The notes beneath the pieces are model-generated. The model ran no database searches and was not told the origin of the DNA. It saw only the letters and a program-made list of their open reading frames with translations. 64,000 nt of DNA. Origin: Bathymodiolus brooksi (lineage: Eukaryota; Mollusca; Bivalvia; Mytilida; Modiolidae). Each line of letters starts with the position of its first letter. Within the stretch, counting starts at the first letter, position 1. The stretch lies in contig OY804586.1 in assembly GCA_963680875.1 (NCBI GenBank), forward strand, positions 52,858,203-52,922,202, read 5' to 3'. Shown here piece by piece: positions 11,071-21,065 of this stretch. A program made the position numbers and the translations under genes.

Positions 11071-11099
<29 letters not shown>
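11071..11099. repeat. (TA)n at right end of foldback element
   Basis: A dinucleotide TA run that mirrors the run at 8757-8782. Confidence 0.9.
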
Positions 11100-11101
<2 letters not shown>

Positions 11102-11379
11102 TACAGTAAATAAGAGTAACCGGTAATTTCATGTAATAACTGGAAAAAGGTAACTACCCGTAATCCCTAAAGTACATTAGAAATTACGCGTATTTGCTTA
11201 AATTGTTCAGGAATTACACGTAATTACTAGCATAAAAATTAAAGATTTTTACGCTTATTTACTAACTTATCATTACATCTTATAAGCAATGTCTTAAGCA
11301 TCTATTGATATAAAAGAAAATAATAGGGATATTATTTATTTTACTCGCGTTTTTTTATCTGGTTATTGGCAAGCGTGTT

Positions 11380-11690
11380 TTTAGTGTTTGGTGCTCCACA
11401 TATCGTGTCATAAACATTGCCAAGTCCTTTCCTCATTCATGTCTTATCACTGGGATTGTAACTAGATTAACACGATGGGTGTCACTTTACCCCTCTGGAG
11501 CACCTGAGTTCACCCGCGGTGTTTTGTGGGATTCGTGTTACTCGATCTTTAGTTTGATGTGTATGTTTTGTAGATCGTTATTTGTCCTTTTGTCCTTTTT
11601 CTTTTGGCAATTGTTTTGTCTGTTCTTCGATTTACGGATTCTGATTATCCTTTTGGTATTTTCAAACTCTTCTTGCAGAGCGACAATGGT
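11380..11690 (+). mobile_element. Penelope-like element 3' end fragment
   Basis: The order of blocks matches 17.4-17.7 kb: CACATATCGTG, CTTATCACTGGGATTGTAAC, GGAGCACCTGAGTTCACCC, GATCTTTAGTTTGATGTG, GTAGATCGTTATTTGTCC, CTTCGATTTACGGATTCTGA and TTTTGGTATTTTCAAACTC. There is no RT sequence upstream. Confidence 0.75.
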
Positions 11691-11869
11691 ACTGAATTTA
11701 TGGCAAGCATTATCAGAGTGAAAGGAGTGGTGACCTGAACTAGTAATTGTTAATGGTAACCCAAGACACCCTTAGTCTTAGGATCTAATGGTGATAATCA
11801 TGATATGCTGGTAAGGTGTATGAGAGACAATAGCACCACCATGCGAGGCTATGTTTAGATGTGCACTCC

Positions 11870-12160
11870 ACCTTGGGTGAGTGAGTCTGTGAGTGATTGT
11901 TGTTTAGCGCCAACTCAGCAATGTTTCATCTATATCATGGCGAGAACAAGTTAATCTAAATGAGACATTGATGATGTGCCCTTTGTGTAAGACCAACACG
12001 CTTAGTTGGATTTGTATAGTGCTAGCTCACTGAAACAACAATCCGCGGGTAGACTCGGACACATTATCCTGATCTCTGGTTTGAACCGATCGGGGCGCGG
12101 ACCCACAATCTACCGCCCTTGAGGCGAGCACGCCAACCATTACACTACCGATGTGGTTCA
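11870..12160 (-). mobile_element. SINE A with internal deletion
   Basis: The tail (GTGAGTGATTGTTGTTTAGC), the body (AGACCAACACGCTTAGTTGG) and the head (minus strand, ends GATGTGG) are present. Bases between ATTATCCTGAT and CTCTGGTTTGAAC, including the AGCAACAAATACC block, are missing. Confidence 0.85.
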
Positions 12161-12380
12161 CCCAACATCTATCAACAATTCCTATTATGTATATATATCA
12201 TGCACGTATATATGAACGACCTCATGTAACATGTCAAATATTTACTGTACGCAAACAATATTGCATTGGATAGTATATGCTTTTATTGATGTAACGCTGT
12301 AGACAGTAAAAGCTGTCACCATCTGTGCCCCTATACATACAGCTCTCCATGTATATTACATTTATAAATATGTAATATTT

Positions 12381-12575
12381 ATACCACGGTTACCGGGTTA
12401 AACAATCGAACGCGAAGAGTGAAATTGTTTAACCGTTTAACTCGGAAACCGTGGTATAAATGATTTTTAACATGCAATATCACATCTAGGTTGATGATTA
12501 TTGCACGGATCTCTGAGAATAATAAACCTACATGTTTTTGCCCACTTTTAGAATATGCTTGCGAATTATAGGATG
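12381..12575. repeat. Repeat E with hairpin
   Basis: ATACCACGGTTACCGGGTTA and the reverse complement near 12426-12456 form an imperfect hairpin. The downstream part (GATTATTGCACGG, CTCTGAGAATAATA) recurs three times at 24.8-25.4 kb. Confidence 0.7.
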
Positions 12576-12749
12576 TGTGTACTCAATAAGAATATGATAA
12601 AATTGAATAAAACAAATTCAGCATGAGGCTGCCAGAATTATAATTATAAGCGGATTATCCAAATATTATAGTTTGGAATCCCTTTATTTCAAAACCGGAT
12701 GTGAACCACTCCACTCTAGTCGGAGAGGAAGAAAATTAAATATGTTTTA

Positions 12750-13065
12750 CAAAATTCGAAACAACAATGTTTATTAATTTGTTTATCAACCTGTTAATTT
12801 ATTTATTAATCTGTTTAATTTTATTTATTAACATGTTTATTTTTTTTTTAAATGTTTAAGTTATTCAATAGCTTGTTTAATTTGTTTACTAACCTGTTTA
12901 AAGTGTCTGTTAACCTGATTAATTTGTTTAATTTGTAACCTGTTTAATTTGTTTATTAACCGGTTTAAAGTGTACTTTGCTAACTTGCTTATTATGTTTA
13001 TTTACACGTTTAATCCGTTAACTAACATGTTAAGCTGGATTATTAACCCGTTTTATTTATTTAAT
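12750..13065. repeat. Degenerate T-rich repeat (CTGTTTAATTTGTTTATTAA type)
   Basis: Variants of ACCTGTTTAATTTGTTTATT recur every 15-30 bases. The reading frame at 12949-13170 is a by-product of this composition. Confidence 0.65.
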
Positions 13066-13199
13066 AGTTGGCTTATATATAACCTTAAATTGAAGTATAA
13101 TATTGGAATGAATGCCCAGAAACTGGTTTTGCTTTGGTCGATATCTTTAGAAGTTATTTTAAAAAGTTAATTGTGAATCAGCCTGAACTTAGAATGTCC

Positions 13200-14336
13200 T
13201 TAACGTGCGCGGGATTGATTTGAGTCCCTCCCAATGGCGTATTGTGTATTTGGATCTTGCCACAGAACTAGAGGGGATTCTATTTGAAAAGATTGTTTCG
13301 ATCCCTGACCGAGGAAAACAAAGAAATATTTACATATCATAACCGTTGAATGAAGCGGTCATCATTTTAGCTAGCCATAACGCATTTACTTGTTAAATTT
13401 GCCGCTCGTCATAAGATGCACCCATTTGAGTCCCGTCCCATTTGGATCTTGCCGCACAACTAGATGAGATTCCATTTCAAAAGATTGTATCGCTGACCGA
13501 ATAAAACAAAGAAATATTTACATACAATTAGCCTTGAATGAAATGGTCATCATTTTGGCTAGCCATAATACATTTACTTGTTAAATGTGTCATTCTCCAT
13601 AAGAGGCACCCATTTGAGTCCGTCACATTTGGATCATGCCGCACAACTAGAGGAGATTATATTTGAAAAGATTGTTTCGATCCTTCACCGAAGAAAACAA
13701 AGAAATATTTACATATAAATAGCCTTGAATGAATTGGTCATCATTTTGGCTAGCCATAACACATTTACTTGTTAAATTTGCCATTCTCCATTAAGAAGCA
13801 CCCATTTGAGTCCCGTTCCATTTAGATCTTGCCGCACAACTACAGGAAATTTCATTTCAAGGGATTGTATCCCCCACCGAAGAAAACAAAGAAATATTTG
13901 AACGTCATTAACCTTGAATGAAATGGTCATCAATTTGACTAGCCATAACACATTTACTTGTTAAATTTGCCATTCTCCATTAAGAGGCACCCATTTGATT
14001 CCCGTCACATTTAGATTTTGCCGCACAACTAGATGAGATTTAATTTGAAAATATTATTTTGATCCCTGACCGAAGAAAACAAAGAAATATTTACTCATAA
14101 TTAGCCTTGAATGAAATGGTCACCAATTTGGCTAGCCTTAACACATTTACTTGTTAAATGTGCCATTCTCTATAAGAGGCACCCATTAGAGTCCCGTCCC
14201 ATTTAGATCTTGCCGCACAACTAGAGGAGATGGTATCCCTGACAAAGAAAACAAAGATATATTTACACATAATTAGCCTTGAATGAAATGGTCATCATTT
14301 TGGCTAGCCATAACACATTTACTTGTTAAATGTCAC
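13200..14336. repeat. Satellite of about 190 bp, 6 copies
   Basis: CTAGCCATAA or a variant starts at 13371, 13559, 13750, 13939, 14132 and 14304 (spacing 188, 191, 189, 193, 172). Each unit has AACACATTTACTTGTTAAAT, GGCACCCATTTGAGTCCCGT, GCCGCACAACTAGAGGAGAT, GAAAACAAAGAAATATTTAC and TTGAATGAAATGGTCATCAT. Divergence is moderate and there is no conserved frame. Confidence 0.9.
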
Positions 14337-14489
14337 AGACCGATCAAGTAATTATGATACGTGTCAATAAAACCATCGCTATGATGTTTAACAGCGAGAG
14401 ATTTATGCCTTTTTACTGTGAGACCTTACCTAGTCCCTAACACATTAGTTCTCTTACTATTCATGCACTATGTCATATTAATAGCCAGT

Positions 14490-15540
14490 CATAACGTTTC
14501 ATTGGTTACACGATTCAAGTCTTTTTACAAAATTGAACTGTTCTTTTTGGAACTTAACATAAGTGTTTAGTTATTGTCTGATAAATGGTATAGCTTTCTA
14601 AGCTGTTTGATGTAGTATGATGTTTAGCTGCAATTATTTGTCTTTTTTAGTCGTAATTTCACTAACAGTACAGGAAGCAACAAGCAACCATTTGAGTCAG
14701 GTAGGACATTTTTAATTGTTTAACAAATATTTAATCTTAAGAAGAGTTTGAAGATACCAAAGGGATTAATCAGATTCCGTAAATCGAAGATACACAGACA
14801 ATACAATGGACGAGAAAAACTTGAAGATACCAAAGGAGTAATCAGATTCCGTAAATCGGAGAAAGACAGACAATATCTTTCGTAATAATTCGTATTTTAA
14901 TATGACTTCGACTCTCGTTGTCTTATTGTCGTAATTGCATTTTAGGTTCGGGAAGCAACAAGCAACCATTTAAGTCAGGTTGGACATTGTAAGGTTTAAG
15001 TGTTTAACTATATATTCTTAAGAAGAGATTGGAGATACCAAAGGAGTAACCAGATTCCGTAAGTCGAAGAAGGACAGATAAAACCTTTAGCAATTATCCG
15101 TATTTTTTAATGTTTATTTGACTCTCGCTGTCCTAGTGTGGTCATTGCAATATGTTCGGAAAGCAGCAAGCAACCATTTAAGTCAGGTTGGACATTTTTA
15201 AGATTTAATTGTTTAACTATTTATTCTTAAGAGGAGTTTGAAGATGCCAGTCATAATGTTTCATTGGTTACAGGATTCAAGTCTTTTCACAAAATTGAAC
15301 TGTCTGGGAAGCAACAGCCAACCATTTAAGTCAGGAAGGACATGTTTAAGGATTAATGGTTTAAACGTTTGTTGTTATTTAATTATCCTCCTGACTATTT
15401 ATCATAATTGTTGACTGTTCGGTTGCTACAGGCCTCTCCAATTGCAGTGTTGGAAGCAACAAGCAACCAATGAAGTCAGGATTGAGATGTTTAAATGTTA
15501 ACTGTTTAATTGTCTAATTCTCATATCATACGAAATTATA
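14490..15540. repeat. Composite tandem domain with Penelope tail pieces
   Basis: GCAACAAGCAACCATTT with TCAGGTTGGACATT recurs near 14680, 14955, 15165, 15310 and 15455. Between copies are pieces of the Penelope-type end in minus orientation: GAAGATACCAAAGG followed by AATCAGATTCCGTAAATCG (14750, 14825, 15030). A second shared block, CATTGGTTAC with AAAATTGAACTG, occurs near 14498 and 15260. It is an irregular, partly scrambled array. Confidence 0.65.
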
Positions 15541-15650
15541 TTTTAAGAATAAAACATTTAAACAATTATACACGTCATTCCTGGCGTGATTGGTGCTTGG
15601 AGCGATCGTTGCAATTACCACTAGAAAACGTTTAGCTTCCGAACTACAAG

Positions 15651-15917
15651 TGTAAATATGACAACGGGAGACGAATATGACGTAAATATGACAACGGGAG
15701 ACGAATATGACGTAAATATGACAACGGGAGACGAATATGACGTAAATATGACAACGGGAGACGAATATGACGTAAATATGACAACGGGAGACGAATATGA
15801 CGTAAATATGACAACGGGAGACGAATATGACGTAAATATGACAACGGGAGACGAATATGACGTAAATATGACAACGGGAGACGAATATGACGTAAATATG
15901 ACAACGGGAGACGAATA
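15651..15917. repeat. Perfect 30-bp minisatellite
   Basis: Eight consecutive full units (15661-15900), each starting ACAACGGGAGACGAATATGA, show no base differences. A partial ninth unit follows. Because 30 is a multiple of 3, each frame reads as a 10-residue peptide repeat (plus strand MTTGDEYDVN). Each unit holds TGACGTAA, similar to a CREB/ATF site. Perfect identity means very recent expansion. Confidence 0.95.
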
Positions 15918-15969
15918 CAAAGGAGGAGTTTGCTTTTTTATTAACTTAACCTACTTTTTTATTATATAT

Positions 15970-16016
15970 GTTTGTTTGTTTGTTTGTTTGTTTGTTTGTT
16001 TGTTTGTTTGTTTGTT
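15970..16016. repeat. (GTTT)n microsatellite
   Basis: About 11 tandem GTTT units, followed by a T-rich tract to about 16095. Confidence 0.95.
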
Positions 16017-16174
16017 TTTTGTTTTTTTTATATATATTGTTTTGTTTATTCGTTTTGTTTTGTCTTTTGCTTTTTTTTGCTTTTTATCTTTTTCTTAATA
16101 TCTTTCGTGATGCATATCAAAACAGTATTAGTCCCCAGTAAAGCTGCGAGTTCAATATTTCCACAGCAGGTATA

Positions 16175-16285
16175 GTTTTATTGATACAACATTAAGCTAT
16201 AAAGTTTGTCAGTAACTTCCGGCAGGTTGGTGATTTCTTCTGGTAATAAAACTGACAGTCATGACATAACTGAACAGTTGTTAAA
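16175..16285 (+). mobile_element. SINE B fragment
   Basis: It contains TGATACAACATTA, AAGTTTGTCAGTAACTTCCG, GCAGGTTGGTGATTTCTTC and TAATAAAACTGACAG: a diverged SINE B body. The head is missing. Confidence 0.65.
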
Positions 16286-16399
16286 AGGGGTATTGAATAC
16301 CTATGGCCGTACCCCTTAACTTTGCGACTCGATACCTACTTTAACATGTCCATTCATCTAGATAAGACGGGTATTTAAGCGGTCAGCTATTGGTTTACT

Positions 16400-16830
16400 A
16401 ATGTTTTCACATTGAGCCTCCTTGATGAATGTTATTCCAGAAACGCGTCGTACGCACTAAATGGTATATGTAGGTTTTAATTACTATCACTGAATCCCTA
16501 GCCATGCTGGTGAAATATTAATCTCCGAGGGTGTCAGTCACCCAGTAGTCAGTGTTTCGGCAGTGACATGTTTTATCAGATATATTTTTCATCGAAATTC
16601 ACAGAACCTAAATCATGCATTTATTATTAAAGCTACAATTCTCCTCCTTTAGGCATAAGTGACCTACTTCTGGTCTAACAGATATGTTTAGGTCTTTTGA
16701 TTTGCATACTCACAAAGACTTTAAATTATTTGGCTTTCTAATATTTTGGTTTTGAGCGTACCTGATGAAGGTTATTCCAGAAACGCATCGTGCGCACTAA
16801 ATTTCATATACAAGTTATTATTATCTACGA
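16400..16830 (+). repeat. Repeat F, two copies about 340 bp apart
   Basis: TTATTCCAGAAACGCGTCGT with CGCACTAAAT at about 16431 recurs at about 16771 as TTATTCCAGAAACGCATCGT. TTAAATTATTTGGCTTTC precedes the second copy. The same module is at 19.5-19.64 kb and, reversed, at 24.9-25.0 kb. I do not know the parent element. Confidence 0.65.
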
Positions 16831-17195
16831 TATGGGAGATATTCTCAAATGTCTAACTAGATAGAAGAAAATGACATAATGTGTACATCATTTGTGTTAT
16901 TTTCCAATTCCTTCTGCTTTAGTTATTTCGTCCCCATCATTGAAGTACTGTGTTTCATGTTGTTCTGATACCTATTCGGTTATTGTCCAAATCCTCGTAT
17001 GGTTAATGTATAATCTAACAAACTGGAGGTAAATGTTAGACCATCGCTATTTTACCCCTGACTTGCACAGTTGGTTTACTCCTTCCTTCTACCTTAAGAA
17101 CCTTGGGTTTCCTGGGGCTTTGGTATTTCTTATTAGATAAGATATTTTGCTCTCAGTAGCTACAATGTGTTCGCCCCTATGCATAATGCAATTCT
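16831..17195. other. Unassigned DNA before RT relic
   Basis: No reliable homology. It may be unrecognisable RT sequence, because the RT motifs resume at 17200. Confidence 0.35.
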
Positions 17196-17199
17196 TTCG

Positions 17200-17435
17200 A
17201 ATCAAGTGTGGAGTATATATCTCTCAGTTAATCCAATATTCCAGACCTTGTGACTCCTAGCAGGATTGATTTGATAGAAGGTTGCTATTGACAAAGAAAC
17301 CTACTGAGTCAAGGGTTCCTTTTGGTAAAGTTGAAGTTATCACTTCGAAAGTTTTACGGTCGGCACCATGCCGTGGTTAACCATTACGGAATATCTGTGT
17401 CACAAATGACCACGAAGATGTTCCACATATCGTAA
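17200..17435 (+). pseudogene. Penelope-like RT C-terminal relic
   Basis: Read with frame changes, the sequence gives GVYISQLIQYSRPCDS (from about 17208), a block close to DRRLLLTKK (about 17275), KLSLRKFYGRHH (about 17330-17370) and HYGISVSQMTT (about 17388-17420). These blocks occur in the same order in the RT at 7897-8625. Stops and at least two frameshifts make it non-functional. Its value is positional: it runs directly into the dispersed tail repeat, so the repeat is part of the same retroelement. Confidence 0.75.
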
Positions 17436-17705
17436 GCACTTCCCAATTCTTTCCTCTTTCATGACTTATCATCGGGTCTGTAACTAGAGTAACACGACGG
17501 ATGCCACTAGTAGAGCAGGAACTGTTTACCCTCCCTGAGCACCTGAATTCCCCCGGTTTTTAGCGGAGTTCGTGTTGCTCGATCTTAAGTTTTGCTTGTA
17601 ATGTTTGGTAGATTGTTGTTTGTTCTTTTGACCATTCTGTTGTCTGTTCTTCGATTTACGGATTCTGAATGCCCCCTATGGTATTTGCAAGCTCTTCTTA
17701 ATTAA
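17436..17705 (+). mobile_element. Penelope-like element 3'UTR (reference copy)
   Basis: It is continuous with the RT relic. Order of blocks: CATATCGTAAGCACTTCCCA, CTTATCATCGGGTCTGTAAC, GAGCAGGAACTGTTTACCC, GAGCACCTGAATTCCCCC, GTTCGTGTTGCTCGATC, GACCATTCTGTTGTCTGTTC, CTTCGATTTACGGATTCTGA and CAAGCTCTTCTT. Other copies in the window align with all or part of this. Confidence 0.8.
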
Positions 17706-18600
17706 CATGAACAATTTATTAAAATATATTAGTAGATGTATTTTTTAAAAGCATGCGAGTTTTCAGGTTCGACTTATACGAATCGAAATATCAAATACAA
17801 TAGATGATATTTGGGACAATAATTCTGCTATCCTGGAGGCCGGGGCTTTTGTAGTGATATTTTTTTTTCACAAGAAATTTTAATTAGTTCCTTGCTTTAG
17901 ACAAAATCAACATTTTGCAACAAAGCATAACTAATCAAACATATTTAGCAAATAACCCCTCCCATACATAAATGTAAAATTAAATGTTCCTAATAATTAT
18001 GTCAAACAGTTTAACATCAACGCTTAAAATGTCCAGATGTGTTGTATTGATAGGAAACAACAAACGCAGATTGTGTCATATTCCGTATTTGCTTTGTTCA
18101 TTTTCCGCACCATTATTAGGAAACAACAAACGCGGATCGTGTGATATTCCGTATTTGCTTTGTTTATTATCTTCACTTTTGACCCCTTTTATATGTAATT
18201 AAACAAAAAACCTTGAGAGCTACTTCCGTTTGGCATACATTTTTTTATTTCGATATTTTACTACTTCATAAAGAACAGATTAACTTGAACACTGTCAGGT
18301 CTAACAGCTATTAATGTCAACCCATGACATGTAAACTTACCAAGATATAGTCTTGCATAGTCTATATATAACAGAAAGGGGAATTGAATAATATATGTTA
18401 TACCTGATGTACTGTTTAGACAAATGTTCATCTCTCTCAGGCATACGTAACCTTATCACATTGTGGGTGTCCTGTTTAGACCATCTGGTTTGCTTGCTCC
18501 AAAAAATTAATAGTCTTTCCAATTTTTGGACTTGTTGTTCTATTATGTGTATTGTTGTGATGTCCGATACGATTTCCGCAAAACACGATGTTCGGTTCGT
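17706..18600. other. AT-rich DNA with a 2-copy repeat
   Basis: AGGAAACAACAAACGC with ATATTCCGTATTTGCTTTG occurs twice (about 18050 and 18118). No gene is seen. Confidence 0.5.
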
Positions 18601-18619
18601 CTTTACCGCTAGTTGTTTG

Positions 18620-19140
18620 TAGGAGGGCTCACATCTTATTTACGTTATTTATGTTTGCTTGTGTGTAGTGGTATCCAACACATATTGTGTTGTGTTTTTG
18701 CTTTGTTTTTCTTCGTATTGTGTACCCTGTGTTGCCAGTTTCTCTGGATTGTCTTCGTATTGTGTACCCTGTGTTGCCAGTTTCTCTGGATTGTCTTCGT
18801 CTTGTGTACCCTATGTTGCCAGTTTCTCTGGATTGTCTTCGTATTGTGTACCCTGTATTGCCAGTTTCTCTGGATTGTCTTCGTCTTGTGTACCCTGTGT
18901 TGCCAGTTTCTCTGGATTGTCTTCGTATTGTGTACCCTGTGTTGCCAGTTTCTCTGGATTGTCTTCGTCTTGTGTACCCTGTGTTGCCAGTTTCTCTGGA
19001 TTGTCTTCGTCTTGTGTACCCTGTGTTGCCAGTTTCTCTGGATTGTCTTCGTATTGTGTACCCTGTGTTGCCAGTTTCTCTGGATTGTCCATTTATGATT
19101 ACCCTTTCGGTGTTCTCTGACGTTTATTTAGATATCTACG
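18620..19140 (+). repeat. 42-bp minisatellite, 9 copies, in dispersed repeat C
   Basis: Units start at 18711, 18753, 18795 and so on to 19047. Each has CTTCGTATTGTGTACCCTGT or CTTCGTCTTGTGTACCCTGT and GCCAGTTTCTCTGGATTG. The flank ATGATTACCCTTTCGGTGTT and CTGACGTTTATTTAG match repeat C copies at 39.2 and 41.9 kb (minus strand). The 41.9-kb copy has this unit once, so expansion happened inside the element. All frames are open because 42 is a multiple of 3; I do not read it as protein. Confidence 0.9.
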
Positions 19141-19479
19141 GTTTTATTGTAGAATTGTGTCCAATGAACCAAGTGTAAAACAATAACAATATCAGTGATA
19201 GTACATGTAACCTCATAAATTGGTATGGAATATGGAATATCATTTCAATAAATTATTTTTTCTTTTTTTTTTTATCCTAAATATACTTAATAACACAGAG
19301 AAATCAATAAAAAGCTGACAGTTAGTATACATGTATTCTCATTTCAATATATTGATCTACAAATATATAAAAGCGACTTCCATAACAATCACTCTAACTC
19401 AAATTTACAGTTCCTAAGCAATATAACTATTAATAAAACTAAGGTTCTTCTCACTCAGGCATATGTGATCTTAGCCGAT

Positions 19480-19640
19480 TTTGGTTACACTGTTTGGTTA
19501 CCCTTTGTTATTTTTTGCTCCCAAAACATTAAATTATTTGGCTTTCAAATCTTTCGATTTTGAACGTTCCTGATGAAGGTTATTCCAGAAACGTGTCGTG
19601 CGCACTAAATTAGATATCTACGTTCTTTTGGATTTGATAC
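19480..19640 (+). repeat. Repeat F copy
   Basis: CATTAAATTATTTGGCTTTC, then CTGATGAAGGTTATTCCAGA and CGTGCGCACTAAATTAGATA, match the modules at 16.4-16.8 kb. Confidence 0.65.
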
Positions 19641-20477
19641 TTCTTTTTTAATTTCTGTGACACTACTGTGTCATAAAACTAGTTTAATCCAGCCACCTTT
19701 CATTAAAGTGGTTGCATCGATCCACAGAAGTGAGCGGCCACGTATTTGTGTGGAATGGGCATCGATTTGTTTTTTTCAATGTACATGTACTTGTTTCTGT
19801 CTAGATTGCGATAAAAGCCTAATATCGAAGTTTGTGCGTGCACCAGGAACTCTCAAAGTCGGCAGATTAAAAAATCAAATAATTTAAAATTATTTGGGAC
19901 CATGAAAGGAGCCTAAACTTGAATGTAAAAATCCCCTAAGGTTACCTATGTCTGAAGGAGAGGATCCTCAGTCTTGATTATATATTACATTATTTAGCAA
20001 CTGTAGATTCCACGTACAAGTAAAACAACACACGTAGAGATCTAATTTAGTGCTGCTAAATCTCGGACCCTCTCTCGTACGTCCGATATGACTGAAACCG
20101 GGAACCCGTGTGTAATAAAAGTCATTTTGTTAGCTTGTTCTACTTATATTGATATTTTCAAATTTTATTAAAAAAAAATTTCTGCGTGGAAGTTAACTTT
20201 TGAGATCTCGTAAGGAACAACGAGAGTTCGATTGAATGAGACTAGATTCTACCCTAAAAAAAAGTGGTCTCCGATATATCTCGGCCCAAAAAATCTCGAC
20301 ACTATTTTGATGCACTGGATGAGCGTGAAATTGGTAGATAATTTTCAAATTTGCGAACATTCATGGCCGTGCCTGTTTCAGTAGCAGTCATCAGGTCCAC
20401 TAAAAGTCAAACGATTGGAATCAATGAAAGGTATATTGGAGGAAGAAAGTCACAGGGCCTAATAAGAACAGTCTACG
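19641..20477. other. Unassigned DNA
   Basis: No gene or repeat is recognised. A 76-codon frame (19657-19887) has no motif. Confidence 0.45.
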
Positions 20478-20650
20478 AAGAGTTTGAAGATACCAAACAG
20501 GTAATCAGAAACCGTAAATAGAGGAAGAATAGACAATACAATGACCAAAACGAGAAAGGACGAAAACACAAACAATGACCTACAAAGCACTACAAGAAAA
20601 ATTCAAAATCGAGCAACACGAACCTCACTAAAACTGCGGGTGAACCTAGT
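20478..20650 (-). mobile_element. Penelope-like element 3' end fragment
   Basis: GAAGAGTTTGAAGATACCAA, CAATGACCTACAAAGCACTA and AAAATCGAGCAACACGAACC are reverse-complement counterparts of the 17.5-17.7 kb tail. Confidence 0.7.
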
Positions 20651-20834
20651 TGTTGAGATTGCCACAAAGAAAATAAGAGATGATGAATAGTATATGTATA
20701 ATGATCTATTGAGAAATAAAGAGATATATATAATAGTGTAGAAAAAATGCTGACTAGTAATGGACCACCAACGATCATTGATAACACTCTTTAATTAGGA
20801 AATCCTAAAAATACATAACAATTACATTATGTGG

Positions 20835-21065
20835 GAACTTATTGGGTGGTATTATAACCTATGATTGGAGAGATTTGGGCCCATGAAACTAGCTTAAACC
20901 CGTGTACTTTTTGTAATTGCTTATCTTATAGATAGAAAAATGTTTTACAAATGAAGTTCAATACATACACTATTGATGAAAAATACATAAAAAAATATAA
21001 CCCCGCCACCATTTATTGAAGTGCCCTTCCCAAGCGAGGAAAGTAATTTTCCATTGGATTTTCCA
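20835..21065 (+). repeat. Repeat D, interrupted
   Basis: GGAGAGATTTGGGCCCATGA, AAACTAGCTTAAACCCG and, after a gap, CCCCGCCACCATTTATTGAA with CCAAGCGAGGAAAGTAA. The same order appears intact at 28.08-28.2 kb and, diverged, at 44.4, 45.07 and 62.2 kb. Confidence 0.6.

Larger units (their letters stand above)
8781..11072. mobile_element. 2.3-kb foldback element with long inverted arms
   Basis: The arms at 8781-9247 and 10607-11072 are reverse complements over about 465 bp with few differences, and both end in TACGTCTGAAAATTAAACC. Shared blocks include AGCTGTCAAA, a tRNA-like stretch, GTAGTGTTACC, TGTGTAGATGGTACATATA and CTTGCTTCTAGACG. The interior has no convincing gene but holds a short inner copy (9249-9483) and two hairpins. 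TA-rich flanks and lack of a transposase suggest a non-autonomous DNA transposon, or two inverted copies of a smaller unit. Confidence 0.75.

Noticed and set aside
15658..16098. Open frame encoding MTTGDEYDVN repeats
   Set aside because: Both strands are open simply because the unit is 30 bp without stops. The frame then runs into GTTT repeats; no conserved flanking coding sequence.
18613..19178. Overlapping long frames over the 42-bp array
   Set aside because: Three plus-strand frames and one minus-strand frame are open at once, as expected for a stop-free unit divisible by three.
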